Shown: positions 25,701 through 33,396 of the stretch, piece by piece
How positions within the stretch are numbered: the first letter of the stretch is position 1
How the letters are laid out: each line of letters opens with the position of its first letter
Source of the DNA: an uncultured Clostridia bacterium
GTDB lineage: Bacteria > Bacillota > Clostridia > Lachnospirales > Lachnospiraceae
Length of the DNA: 64,000 bases
Assembly (NCBI GenBank): GCA_947643415.1
Contig: CANRWA010000014.1
Coordinates: 1-64,000, forward strand
Reading direction: 5' to 3'
The notes under the pieces: generated by a model
Seen by the model: the letters and a program-made list of their open reading frames with translations, nothing else
What the model was told of the DNA's origin: nothing
The model's database searches: none
Translations under genes and position numbers: made by a program

Positions 25701-28032
25701 CCGCTTTGGTTTTCAGGCTGCTTACAAGGTATGCGGAAAATCCGGCGCCGGATAAAAGATCCGCATCCGTCTTGCCATTATTCGCCGCTTTGATCACCTG
25801 GAACGGCTGCTTGATCACCTGTTCCGGGGATTCTGCGGTACGCTCCACGGTTTTCACCTTGTCACCCTCATAGTTTACATCGATATCATGCTCTTTTTCA
25901 TCCGCAAGGTATCCAACCGGAGGGGTAAGCTCTTTCACATAATATTTTCCGAGGTACAGGTCCTCCACGGATGCATTTCCCTTTGCGTCCACAGTCAATG
26001 TGGTAACCTGGGCGCCTGCTTTATAGAGGATGCCTGTCTTTCCATCCGGATGCACGATATCCTCACGGGCATACAATCCATATACCGCGCCCTCAAAGAC
26101 CGCATCGCCCTGTGTCACTTCTCCGGTCTCTTTATCTTTCTTTACCAGATGGATCGTTCCTCTGACGCGCTCATCCGTCACATTCTGTGTGACCGTTTTC
26201 CCAAGCACAAGTTTTACGCCATACGCCTTAGTATCGATCAGATACCCAGTCGGGACAGAAATCTCTTTCAGATATACGGTATCCTGTGTTTTTGTGATCA
26301 TCAGGCTGGAAGCGCCATTGCTGTCAGTGGCCGGCATTTGGGCGATCAGCTTCGTACAGTCTTTGTCACTGTAAATGCCATATACGGCACCTGCAAGCCC
26401 GTTTCCTGTCTGGCTGTCCTTTTTAATGATCTCAACAGTTGCCACCTTTACCCAGCTCACTTTGAAATCTACATATTTTTCATCATCCACACCCTCACCA
26501 AATACAAGGGCCAGGTCCTGTGTGCCAGATCCTGTGGTGATCTTATAAGCACTGAAATCCTTGGTGATGCTTCCTTTCATTGTAATAGCCCAGGCATCCT
26601 TTACATCCTCTGCCTGTGTCAGCGGTGCGGAGAGATAGAACTTTGTACCGCCGCTTACTTCCACGCTTGCGCCTGCCGCACTGGTCTTTCCGGTAGTTAC
26701 GTTATGGAATTTGACTCCCTTTGGCAGTTTCATGGTGATTGTCTGCAGCTCATCCGCTTTAAATGTGATTTCTTTTGTCCGCTGTGAGTTTCCGTCAATA
26801 TATGCAGTCACATCCGCATCGGAGAAGGACATCGCTACATCCGGGATATCCGGCTGGCTCACACAGTAATTGTAAAGTTCCATTGCCAGTTCCTGTCCGG
26901 TGGAATTCGTACCAGAAAAAGCGTCACCGCTCCCATTGGCATAAGCAGCCGCCAGATGGGTAATGATAAAGCGTTTTCCTGTGGAAAAGTCCGGATGCTT
27001 CTCATCAAAGAATCCATTTTCACCGCTGGCTTTCGTTCCGTAATAACATACTTTTGCCAGAGTCTTTCCATCCGAGAGCTTGTTGATCGTGTACACGCCA
27101 TCTCCCGGTCCCGGTTTGGATGGCTGCACACAATAAGCGGTTGCAGTGATATTTCCGAACTGAACCGTGTATGGGCAGGTCAGATAAGTTCCAAGGCCAT
27201 AATCTGCATAATAATACCATGGTCCTTTTGTTACCGTTACACTTAAATTCCCGGTATTGGATCTCGCAGAAGCCATAAAGGTAACGCTCTCCCCTGCTTC
27301 AAGCGAAAACAGCCCGACTTCTTCCTCCACGGCCTGCTCCATAACATCGGAAACAGACAGTCCGCTTTCCTCATCCACGGTATCCTGCGTTTCCGCTTCT
27401 TCAAGTGCTTCATCCAGCTCTGTTTCCGTTAATCCCTCTGTCTGCACGGAACTATCCGGCTCACCGTCTGTCTGGGGTTCGGTCTGTGGCTCTGTCTGGG
27501 GTTCGGTCTCCTGGCTTTCCGTCTGCGAGGCATCCTCCCCGTCATCCTGGGATTCTTCCGTCTGCCCTGCGTCCTGGCTCTCAGCCTCTGTCTCCACGCT
27601 GCTGCGTAAGACAGATCCTGTTTCCTTTACTGCCACGTTCCGGCTGATCTGGTAAACAGGATGGTCCGTAGTCTGAGGTTCCACATAATAGACTGCCTTA
27701 TAGGTATCGGCATGGTCTGTGGAAAAATCTTCCCCTTTGGTATTTTTCGCTTCTTCAAATGTGACTTTTACTTTATTGTCATCGATGATGTCGATGCCCG
27801 TAAAATCAAACGTAATGTCAAAATCACTGCCGACCTCCACCTCATAGTCATGTGCTGTAACCACTTCATCCTCATCCAGCTGGTCTTTGACTTCCTCATA
27901 AACCGGAGGTTTCTTTTCCTCCTGGCCTGTTTCTGCAGCAGAGGCAGCCAAAGGTGATAAAGCTCCGGACAGGATTGTTACCGCAGCCAGCAGGCCGGAT
28001 ACGATACGTTTCATATTTCTTTTCATTTTCAT
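22759..28032 (-). CDS. giant SpaA/Cna_B repeat adhesin with thioester-type head and VPKTG anchor
   Basis: 1757 residues. A signal peptide (about 1-33) and a linker rich in Glu, Gln and Thr (about 150-240, with repeated EPQTEPQT) come first. A thioester-domain-like head follows (about 265-520), with YCVQ near residue 297 as the likely Cys site. About ten Cna_B/SpaA repeats with KYYVKEL.AP.GY or TYTLREE.APDGYL motifs come next. The C-terminus has VPKTGDE, a membrane helix and RRRKKRKNG. Such repeats self-crosslink by isopeptide bonds, making a stiff surface stalk anchored by sortase. The downstream SrtB fits. A terminator precedes its ribosome-binding site. Confidence 0.93.
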   Translation of the reverse strand: MKMKRNMKRIVSGLLAAVTILSGALSPLAASAAETGQEEKKPPVYEEVKDQLDEDEVVTAHDYEVEVGSDFDITFDFTGIDIIDDNKVKVTFEEAKNTKGEDFSTDHADTYKAVYYVEPQTTDHPVYQISRNVAVKETGSVLRSSVETEAESQDAGQTEESQDDGEDASQTESQETEPQTEPQTEPQTDGEPDSSVQTEGLTETELDEALEEAETQDTVDEESGLSVSDVMEQAVEEEVGLFSLEAGESVTFMASARSNTGNLSVTVTKGPWYYYADYGLGTYLTCPYTVQFGNITATAYCVQPSKPGPGDGVYTINKLSDGKTLAKVCYYGTKASGENGFFDEKHPDFSTGKRFIITHLAAAYANGSGDAFSGTNSTGQELAMELYNYCVSQPDIPDVAMSFSDADVTAYIDGNSQRTKEITFKADELQTITMKLPKGVKFHNVTTGKTSAAGASVEVSGGTKFYLSAPLTQAEDVKDAWAITMKGSITKDFSAYKITTGSGTQDLALVFGEGVDDEKYVDFKVSWVKVATVEIIKKDSQTGNGLAGAVYGIYSDKDCTKLIAQMPATDSNGASSLMITKTQDTVYLKEISVPTGYLIDTKAYGVKLVLGKTVTQNVTDERVRGTIHLVKKDKETGEVTQGDAVFEGAVYGLYAREDIVHPDGKTGILYKAGAQVTTLTVDAKGNASVEDLYLGKYYVKELTPPVGYLADEKEHDIDVNYEGDKVKTVERTAESPEQVIKQPFQVIKAANNGKTDADLLSGAGFSAYLVSSLKTKADGSYDFASAEPIVLTADGKTEMFTDEKGYACSIPIPYGTYIVRETTTPHNFTPVDDFMVTISENKTEPQTWRVLLDDEFEAKLKIIKKDDETKQPVLVPNTEFKVYDLDNGKYVEQVTTYPHTTVHKSYFTNEEGYLILPENLQPGNYRIEEVTAPDGYTLNTGYVEIKVDSNTAYQVDGVSKDAIIEVAYENHPAKGELVIHKDGEVLSGFDKDFHYETADLAGAVFKVYAAEDIYTADHQTGESGNRNLEYASGALVATVTTDGEGKAVVEDLPLGKYRIEEVTAPEGYVLNTSSKEVEFVYEGQDTPVITENAEFTNDRQKVSITVEKQDAENGAVVAGAEFGLYNAEDIVSGDKTLVTADTLLETVTSDERGRAAFTLDLPLGKYYVKELAAPDGFVSSDEILTFDASYQGQDIPVVKLESVKKNEPTTVEITKSDITTGVELSGASLSVIDKDGNTVDSWVSVKDEPHVMKRLIAGETYILRESFAPFGYLKTTDITFTVEDTAEIQKVEMEDEVPTATLIVNKKGEFLDSVTLVSQVKGVVEHIFNYITGNLTDVTFEIYAAEDIKAADGVSEDHYKKDELVETVTTDEMGIAKVENLPVGKYYVVEVGTAYGYVLDGEPRYVDLSYRDQDTPVVVYDEDWQNNRQRAAVSVLKKEKDSDRVLEGAIFGLYTKEDILSASGKVLIEADTVIELKSTDAEGKITFVADLPVDGKYYVKEFYAPAGFATTDEVKEFTFEYQGEDTAEVSYAFTFEDEPTTVEVTKSDLTTGEELPGAKLQVVDESGKIVDEWVSEKEPHVIKELVVGKTYTLVETKPADGYVTAESVEFTIEDTVEIQKVKMEDDVTKVEISKTDITGKKELPGAKLTILDSEGKVVESWVSSDKPHYIEKLPIGTYTLREEQAPDGYLVAEDITFEVKDTAEIQKVIMKDEAKPTDVPKTGDETNLWIPVILMLLSAAGLAGFAVSRRRKKRKNG

Positions 28033-28057
28033 GATCTGTTCATCCTTTCAAAAAATA

Positions 28058-28085
28058 AGCCGGAAAGAGGTTGCTCTATCCGGCT
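28058..28085 (-). terminator. intrinsic terminator or attenuator just before the adhesin gene
   Basis: On the minus strand AGCCGGA (28079-28085) pairs with TCCGGCT (28058-28064), followed by a U-rich run (TTATTTTTTGA). It ends about 18-25 nt before the adhesin ATG at 28032 and about 30 nt after the amidoligase stop. Adhesin expression from the upstream operon needs read-through. Confidence 0.75.
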
Positions 28086-28116
28086 GGTTTTATTTCTTTC
28101 ATATTTAATTGTTATA

Positions 28117-29073
28117 TCACCGGGGTTCCTGCCCCCGGTTTCTTTGCTGTAAGCAGGCATACTGGCTCTTGTCATAACGCCACGCCCGGTCACCTTCCAG
28201 ATTCTTCAAAAGGTGTTCCCGGACATTTTTATATTCCGGCCCGATCAGCCCAAGCCTTAAAAGAAATGTACGGAATGTAAACGCAGGATTTTCGGATATC
28301 TCCGTTTTCCGCATCTGTGTGCATTTCTGGTTGATGGCCTGCGCCGAGATCGCCAGCGCTAGCGTGATGTTCGCCCGCACCTGCCCCGCATGGAGCGTGC
28401 TTTCAAAACAGCGCCATTCCAGCGTTCCTTTCGAGAACACCGCATGCAGGTTCAGGGCATAATATCGGCTCCAGTTGTAATGTTCATCGCTGCCATCACC
28501 GCCCTCATACCATGCCCTCTTAAATTTTTCCATCGTAATCGTGCTGTTTGGCATCTTCCGGATCTTTTCCAGCACAGCCGGACGCACCTTCTGGCAATAA
28601 TCCCGCTCCCTGGAAGTCTGCACTTTCAGTGCTTTGAACAGGATATCCTCTTTAGAATACATGATCGTCATGGCATTCTTCAGGCTTCTTGGCGTGTGAT
28701 TGGAAGCGTCCACATGGACATGCTGGCCGCAGGAACTATTGACAAATGCCCCATGATGTCGCAGACACCGGACAACTTCCTGCAGCTTTCCCATTTCGGA
28801 ATACTCCAGTTTCGGGCTTACCATCTCGGTTGAATATTCCCCGTCTGCCCATACTTTACGGCCTGCCTCTTTTTTTTCGGTACAGATACTGCCATCCCTG
28901 GAGAATTTCCATTCCTTTCCCTGCTGGTCGCGCACACACCACGAATCATACGAAGTCCTGTGGTAATAGTCTGTACCAAACATTTGTGCCACAGCCTTTG
29001 CCGCGCGCAGTCTGGTGATACCCGTCATTTCGATCTCTGTACCAAAATACTGGTCCCGCAGGTCAATCGGCAT
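28117..29073 (-). CDS. amidoligase family protein
   Basis: About 318 residues. QYFGTEIEMTGITRLRA and SCGQHVHVDASNHTP are the two hallmarks of the PF12224 amidoligase family, a glutamine-synthetase-like fold that joins amines to carboxylates using ATP. Substrate unknown. The ATG at 29073 is 9 nt after a GGAGG inside the end of dcm, giving an 11-bp overlap. It shares the adhesin cargo block with a GGCT-like protein, which suggests an amide-modification module acting on a peptide or the cell surface. Confidence 0.85.
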   Translation of the reverse strand: MPIDLRDQYFGTEIEMTGITRLRAAKAVAQMFGTDYYHRTSYDSWCVRDQQGKEWKFSRDGSICTEKKEAGRKVWADGEYSTEMVSPKLEYSEMGKLQEVVRCLRHHGAFVNSSCGQHVHVDASNHTPRSLKNAMTIMYSKEDILFKALKVQTSRERDYCQKVRPAVLEKIRKMPNSTITMEKFKRAWYEGGDGSDEHYNWSRYYALNLHAVFSKGTLEWRCFESTLHAGQVRANITLALAISAQAINQKCTQMRKTEISENPAFTFRTFLLRLGLIGPEYKNVREHLLKNLEGDRAWRYDKSQYACLQQRNRGQEPR

Positions 29074-30352
29074 AGACAGCATCCTCCAGCCTTAATTCCT
29101 CATCCACCGCTTTCAGATTTCTGCCAATGGCTTCGACAACCGTCACAGTCACGCCATTTCCGGCCTGCTTATAAAGCTGCCTGTCAGACATCCCTACGAC
29201 CATCCGGTCAATCTGGCTGTCGTAATATCCCTGCAGCCGCAGACATTCCCTGGGGATCAGCCTGCGGATCCGTCCATGGTAAACAACGCCATGGCGGTCT
29301 GTAGCCGTGATCGTAAACATCGGTTCCTCCGGCTCTTTCATCCTCCGGCCATTCTGCCTTTTCTTAAGCCTGTCCGGTGTCAGGATCGCCCTCGGCCCTG
29401 TCTCAACAAGGACACCGGAACACTCCCCTTTATGTTTATGGATACTGGAATCCTGCCTTGTATTCAGGCAACGGGCATGTTCCGTCACGATCGGCGGAAC
29501 AGACAGATCCACAAAGTGAACCGTTCCCTGCTGGCTCTCCGTTGTCAGTGTATGGGCGATCTCATGCCCGACTCTCCCCCTGCGAGTGTTTAAGTTCGCA
29601 TACCCAAGGTCAATGCTGTCACCGGGATATGCCATCTTGTATCCTTTTTTCGTATTCTCCTTGATCGGGATCCCCACTTCATAAAGCCCGGTCTTGCCTC
29701 CCATGCCCCCGGCCTGTGAAGTAAGCGTACAGCTTACTCCGGCAGGATCGTAGACTCTTTTTCCCTGGCTTCCTGCAAGGATTTGTATAAGAGCTGCTCC
29801 GTTTGGTACTGGGACAGGTAATATTTTTCCGGCACATCTTCCATCAAGATATCCGATAAGATACACCCGCTTTCTTGACTGCGGGACTCCGAAATCCTTG
29901 CTGTTAAGCACCTTCCACTCGACATGGTACCCCAGCTCAGAAAACGTACCGAGGATGGTGTGAAACGTCCTCCCTTTGTCATGCGATAAGAGTCCGGGAA
30001 CATTCTCAAGGAGAAAATACGCAGGTCGTTTGTCTGCAACCAGTCTGGCAGCTTCAAAGAACAGGGTTCCTCTGGCATCGCCAAACCCTCCACGTTTTCC
30101 GGCAATGGAGAAAGCCTGGCAAGGAAATCCTGCGCATAAAAGATCAAAGTCCGGCATGGCTCCTGTTTCAATTTTTCTTGCATCGTCACAATACCACTCC
30201 CCTTCCGTATCGAACAGCCTTCGGTAGTTCGTGTCCGCATAGGAGTCCATTTCGCAGTGTCCGACACATTCAAAACCCCCGGCACGTCTCAGCCCTTCAC
30301 GGAATCCACCGATTCCGCTGAATAAATCAAAAAATCGAATCGTTCCGGCTAT
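29063..30352 (-). CDS. dcm: C5 cytosine DNA methyltransferase
   Basis: The catalytic Pro-Cys is in LCAGFPCQAFS, the ENV motif in FLLENVPGLL, and the C-terminal motif near RECLRLQGY. An ATG at 30250 would remove motif I. In the same frame upstream lies RFFDLFSGIGGFREGL, the complete motif I, so the protein must begin near 30340-30352. No ATG, GTG or TTG exists there; AUA at 30352 (3 nt after AAAGGAGG) or AUU at 30340 are the candidates. No restriction gene is adjacent, so it is an orphan methylase. Confidence 0.92.
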   Translation of the reverse strand: MAGTIRFFDLFSGIGGFREGLRRAGGFECVGHCEMDSYADTNYRRLFDTEGEWYCDDARKIETGAMPDFDLLCAGFPCQAFSIAGKRGGFGDARGTLFFEAARLVADKRPAYFLLENVPGLLSHDKGRTFHTILGTFSELGYHVEWKVLNSKDFGVPQSRKRVYLIGYLDGRCAGKILPVPVPNGAALIQILAGSQGKRVYDPAGVSCTLTSQAGGMGGKTGLYEVGIPIKENTKKGYKMAYPGDSIDLGYANLNTRRGRVGHEIAHTLTTESQQGTVHFVDLSVPPIVTEHARCLNTRQDSSIHKHKGECSGVLVETGPRAILTPDRLKKRQNGRRMKEPEEPMFTITATDRHGVVYHGRIRRLIPRECLRLQGYYDSQIDRMVVGMSDRQLYKQAGNGVTVTVVEAIGRNLKAVDEELRLEDAVYAD

Positions 30353-30365
30353 CCGCCTCCTTTCT

Positions 30366-30398
30366 GAAAAAAAACGGCATGGCTTTTAACCACACCGT
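30366..30398 (-). terminator. intrinsic terminator just before dcm
   Basis: As minus-strand RNA ACGGUGUGG and CCAUGCCGU form a 9-bp stem (two G-U) with an 8-nt loop, followed by eight U and then, within 4-5 nt, the dcm Shine-Dalgarno AAAGGAGG. It lies 40 nt past the stop of the acidic-tailed RHH gene. Confidence 0.8.
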
Positions 30399-30439
30399 TT
30401 CCTCTGCTTCTGATCTGTTGTTTTCCATGTATCTGCTGA

Positions 30440-31042
30440 TTATGCTCCTATTGGTTCTTCACCCTCATCTTTTCCCTCTGGTTCATCCGGCTCTGCTCCG
30501 GTATCCTCTGGTTTCCCGGATGGCAGCACTGTTTCGGATCCTTCGGTCACCTCTGGTTCTTCGGATTCGGGTTCTCCCTCAGTTTCTTCCGGTTCTTCCC
30601 CGGCTCCCTCAGTGCTTTCCGATTCTTCCTTGGCTCTCTCCGGTTCTTCCCCGGCTCCTTCCGGTTCTTCTTCGGCGCCCTCTTGTTCTTCTTCAGCCCC
30701 TTCTGCATCTTCCTGCCGGGATGCTGCAATTTCTTTTGCCCTTCTCGCATTCTCCTGCTCATCCTCTATTTCCTTGATTGCTTTCTCGATGATGCTTGTA
30801 AGGAAATCCTTCTGTTTGCATCCCTTCCATGCGACTGCTGCTTTGAGCCTTCCGAATAATTCCTCTGTTACCTGTACTGCGATTGTTCTTGCTGCCATCT
30901 GGTCCACTCCTTTTTCCATAAAATGTTCTTCGATTACCTGTTGCAGAAATTCTGGTGTGCTGATCCCACGCTGTTCGATCTCCCCTCTGACCTTCGCATG
31001 AAGTTCGACCGGGATCCTGCCGCATATGTTCTTCATTTCCAT
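30440..31042 (-). CDS. tandem ribbon-helix-helix-like protein with an acidic repeat tail
   Basis: 200 residues. Residues 1-40 (GRIPVELHAKVRGEIEQRGI) and about 50-95 (IAVQVTEELFGRLKAAVAWK) look like two RHH/Arc-type DNA-binding units. The last 100 residues are a Glu/Pro/Gly-rich repeat (units such as EEPEGAGEEPE). It lies just downstream of the ParM- and ParR-like genes, so a role in partition or autoregulation is reasonable. The ATG at 31042 follows AAAGGAGAGAGCGCAG. A 47-bp element repeated elsewhere on the ICE lies upstream. Confidence 0.6.
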   Translation of the reverse strand: MEMKNICGRIPVELHAKVRGEIEQRGISTPEFLQQVIEEHFMEKGVDQMAARTIAVQVTEELFGRLKAAVAWKGCKQKDFLTSIIEKAIKEIEDEQENARRAKEIAASRQEDAEGAEEEQEGAEEEPEGAGEEPERAKEESESTEGAGEEPEETEGEPESEEPEVTEGSETVLPSGKPEDTGAEPDEPEGKDEGEEPIGA

Positions 31043-31095
31043 CTGCGCTCTCTCCTTTCGTTTTGTTATACACACCATACTCCAAAGATGCATAC

Positions 31096-31142
31096 AAAGC
31101 TATTCACAATACCCAACAAACATCGGCTCCCAGATCATTGCA
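31096..31142 (-). repeat. ICE leader element, copy 1
   Basis: On the plus strand it reads AAAGCTATTCACA, five bases, CAACAA, eleven bases, CAGATC, three bases, GCA. The same blocks in the same order occur at 33335-33381. Both copies precede a minus-strand operon by about 55-65 nt. It likely contains promoter or activator sequence. Confidence 0.55.
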
Positions 31143-31193
31143 TAACCAACAATACATAGATGTATCTATACTTTCAAAACAGCACCACCTCCT

Positions 31194-31487
31194 TTACATC
31201 CCATCCTCCATCGCAGACAGAAAATCCAGCATCTGCACTGGAATTTCATCCGCTTCTGCCTGCACCGGGTTCTCAGACACGAAATGCGTATGCTTAAGTT
31301 CTTCCCGGATCACCTGGCGGATTATCCCCACCATTTTTTCACTGTCCTCAGACTGTAAGATCGCCTGAACCAGAAAAGCATTTTTTTGTCCGTTAGGAAC
31401 ACGCTGCAATATCTCCCATGCCCGTTTATGCTCCGGATCATCCAGTGTCGGGCGGAACGAAAAAACGGGGCGGCTCACCTCGCGCAC
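31194..31487 (-). CDS. ParR-like partner of the actin-like partition protein
   Basis: 97 residues, soluble, mostly helical: a basic N-terminus (SRPVFSFRPTLDDPEHKRAW) then helices (AFLVQAILQSEDSEKMVGII). Its position and size fit a centromere-binding ParR partner. It starts with GTG overlapping the end of the parM-like gene, so the two are coupled. The ParR call rests mainly on context. Confidence 0.55.
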   Translation of the reverse strand: MREVSRPVFSFRPTLDDPEHKRAWEILQRVPNGQKNAFLVQAILQSEDSEKMVGIIRQVIREELKHTHFVSENPVQAEADEIPVQMLDFLSAMEDGM

Positions 31488-32383
31488 ATCTGCCCCACAA
31501 TCCGTTCATATCCGGCAGCGTTGGCTTTTACGTCTGTTAGGTAAAAAGCCCTGCAAAGCCCGTCCTGCGGCGTCACGTGGCGTCTTACGATGGTGGAGCC
31601 GCCACCCATAAAAACGGAGGGGATTGCCCGCAGGTCAAAGCCTGCCTCCATAATGGCAGACAGGATCCGCTCTGTATAACTGCGCCCATTCTTCTGGATG
31701 ATCTCTTTGGCTTTCGGATCCAGGCTGCAGCTGTTTCCATTCAGGACACGCTCAATCTGGATATCTGTCACAGACAGCCCGGTACTCCTGCGCACCTGTT
31801 CCATTGTTTCATCGATACAGCGGATAACGCCAAGCTCAAGGCTGCGGCAGGTAGCCGCATTAGGAACAGCATTATCCAGCCGCATCAGGTCCACGGTCCA
31901 GCCGCCAATGTCCACCAAAAGAACAGACGGTTCATCCCGGACATACTCCGGATGGAGAGCCAGCGCAGAATAGCCCTGGGGGAACAGTTTCACATCCTCG
32001 ATTGTTAGTTCATACGCTTCGTTTTCATATCGGAAACAAAGCGGCTGCTCCTTCCGGAACAGATACTGCCGGAAAGCCGTCTTTTCCCTTCCAAAACCTG
32101 CAAGCGGCAATCCGGCTGCGAGGATGATCTTTCCCTTTCTCCCTGCCCTGCGGTATTCGATTTCCTGTGCCAGTGCTGCCATGGTCAGCAGGTAATAATT
32201 ATCATTGGCAGTCTTATCTTTCATAAGCGTCTGGCGTCCGGTACCGCAGACATAATAATTCCCCGCATACTGCAGCACGTTCTGCATCGTGTATGGCTCA
32301 TAGTCATACCGGGACAGTCCTGTTGGGAAACAGATATGCGGGGTTTTCATGGCATAATAGCCATGGTCGATTCCTATAATCAT
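31475..32383 (-). CDS. parM: ParM/StbA-like actin-family plasmid segregation protein
   Basis: 302 residues. Actin-fold ATPase motifs are phosphate 1 MIIGIDHGYYAMKT, phosphate 2 VLLVDIGGWTVDLM and adenosine VFMGGGSTIVRR. ParM proteins polymerise and push DNA copies apart. Its presence implies that the element spends time as a circular, replicating or segregating form. The ParR-like gene overlaps the 3' end. The gene is preceded by a 260-nt leader with a strong hairpin. Confidence 0.85.
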   Translation of the reverse strand: MIIGIDHGYYAMKTPHICFPTGLSRYDYEPYTMQNVLQYAGNYYVCGTGRQTLMKDKTANDNYYLLTMAALAQEIEYRRAGRKGKIILAAGLPLAGFGREKTAFRQYLFRKEQPLCFRYENEAYELTIEDVKLFPQGYSALALHPEYVRDEPSVLLVDIGGWTVDLMRLDNAVPNAATCRSLELGVIRCIDETMEQVRRSTGLSVTDIQIERVLNGNSCSLDPKAKEIIQKNGRSYTERILSAIMEAGFDLRAIPSVFMGGGSTIVRRHVTPQDGLCRAFYLTDVKANAAGYERIVGQMCAR

Positions 32384-32644
32384 AGGCTCACATCCCTTCT
32401 ATTTAATTTTTGAAACTGTGGGGGATCTTTGAACATCCACTGCGGGAAACCTGCCGGGAAAGGGAGTGCCTGCCGGCGGCGGGGATTTTTTTCCCAGCTG
32501 GTTAGAGTTCCCCAAAAAAATGGCAGTCAGAACTTTTTCTAAAAAGTCTGCCTGCCATTTTTTATAGTTTTCCGTATTATGGTGCGGGATTTGATTGTGC
32601 CGGATTGGATTTTTATGATTCTTCATCACTGCATTCTTTTCCCA
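32384..32644. promoter_or_regulatory. parM leader or possible centromere region
   Basis: A 261-nt gap between the 207-aa gene and parM. It holds the strong terminator-like hairpin at 32514-32563 and a GC-rich inverted segment (CTGCCGG / CCGGCGG, about 32450-32482). No clear iterons were seen by eye, so a parC site is not demonstrated. Confidence 0.35.
32514..32563. terminator. long bidirectional intrinsic terminator
   Basis: AAAAAAATGGCAG pairs with CTGCCATTTTTTT around an inner ACTTTTT/AAAAAGT stem. The arms carry A- and T-runs, so the hairpin can stop transcription in both directions. On the minus strand it separates the 207-aa gene from parM. Confidence 0.75.
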
Positions 32645-33268
32645 TCACAGCCCCTGCCTTTCTATCAGAAATGCCAGGATATCTTCCAGCGCATACTGGT
32701 AAATCAGATCGGCATATCGGCTCCAGCAATCATTGATGGAGCAGGTAAGCAGGTCAACCTGATCCATGATATCCTTTGGTGGATTCATAGATTTTAAGAT
32801 TTTATCCTGCTGCAGCGATTTTTCCCGCCTTTTCTGATATTCTTCATCTTTCTCCAGGAATTCCATCTCTGCATCGCTGGTCCTTGCCTCTATCAGCATA
32901 TCCGCCAGTTTTTTCTTTCTTGCCACATCTCCATCCGGATTGATCTCCTTCTGGATGCTTCTTAACATGCGCCCGTAAGAGAATACATGAGACTGTCCAT
33001 AATAATAGTGGTATTCCTTTTCCAGACGCTCCATGTCATCCTGATTGGACAGGTATTCTTTTAAAGCATAGTGTTCTTTTTCATTTAAAGTAACTGCCCC
33101 ATCCCCATCCACCGCTTTTTGCAGCATTGGATACTCTTTGATCAGTTTCCTCTGCCTTTTTTCTACATCCTGGTATTCCGGATGTTCTTTTCTCAGATAC
33201 TTTACGATCTGCTCGCCCACTTTCATTTCTATGGCATCCATCCACAGTTCTTCTAATTGTACATGCAT
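32645..33268 (-). CDS. hypothetical helical protein
   Basis: 207 residues, strongly helical and charged, no membrane segment. The N-terminal half (LWMDAIEMKVGEQIV, then ALKEYLSNQDDMERLEKEYH and YYYGQSHVFSYGRMLRSI) has a two-helix pattern reminiscent of DUF6809-type small proteins, but I cannot confirm it. It is followed by the terminator before parM and preceded by the second copy of the ICE leader element, so it forms a short separate transcript. Confidence 0.55.
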   Translation of the reverse strand: MHVQLEELWMDAIEMKVGEQIVKYLRKEHPEYQDVEKRQRKLIKEYPMLQKAVDGDGAVTLNEKEHYALKEYLSNQDDMERLEKEYHYYYGQSHVFSYGRMLRSIQKEINPDGDVARKKKLADMLIEARTSDAEMEFLEKDEEYQKRREKSLQQDKILKSMNPPKDIMDQVDLLTCSINDCWSRYADLIYQYALEDILAFLIERQGL

Positions 33269-33334
33269 TCCGCTTCGCTCCCTTCTTATTCATTGTGTTC
33301 TATCAAGCATTACACTATACCATTTTCGGCTGAG

Positions 33335-33381
33335 AAAGCTATTCACAGAATGCAACAAGATTTTCTTCCACAGATCGTGCA
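33335..33381 (-). repeat. ICE leader element, copy 2
   Basis: It reads AAAGCTATTCACA, five bases, CAACAA, twelve bases, CAGATC, two bases, GCA, parallel to 31096-31142. On the minus strand it precedes a TATAGT box about 16-17 nt downstream of the GAATAGCTT block, so the shared sequence probably lies at and upstream of the -35 position. Confidence 0.55.
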
Positions 33382-33396
33382 AACTACCTATTATCG

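Noticed and set aside
27400-27560. Short tandem repeats in the adhesin gene as a possible CRISPR or regulatory array
   Set aside because: They are in-frame codons of a Glu/Gln/Pro/Thr linker, with no spacers of uniform length.
22759-28032. Long antisense ORFs under the adhesin gene
   Set aside because: They mirror codon bias of the repeat-rich sense strand and have no domains.
32399-32629. 76-aa minus-strand ORF in the parM leader
   Set aside because: It is the translation of the terminator hairpin and the flanking GC-rich repeat; no Shine-Dalgarno.
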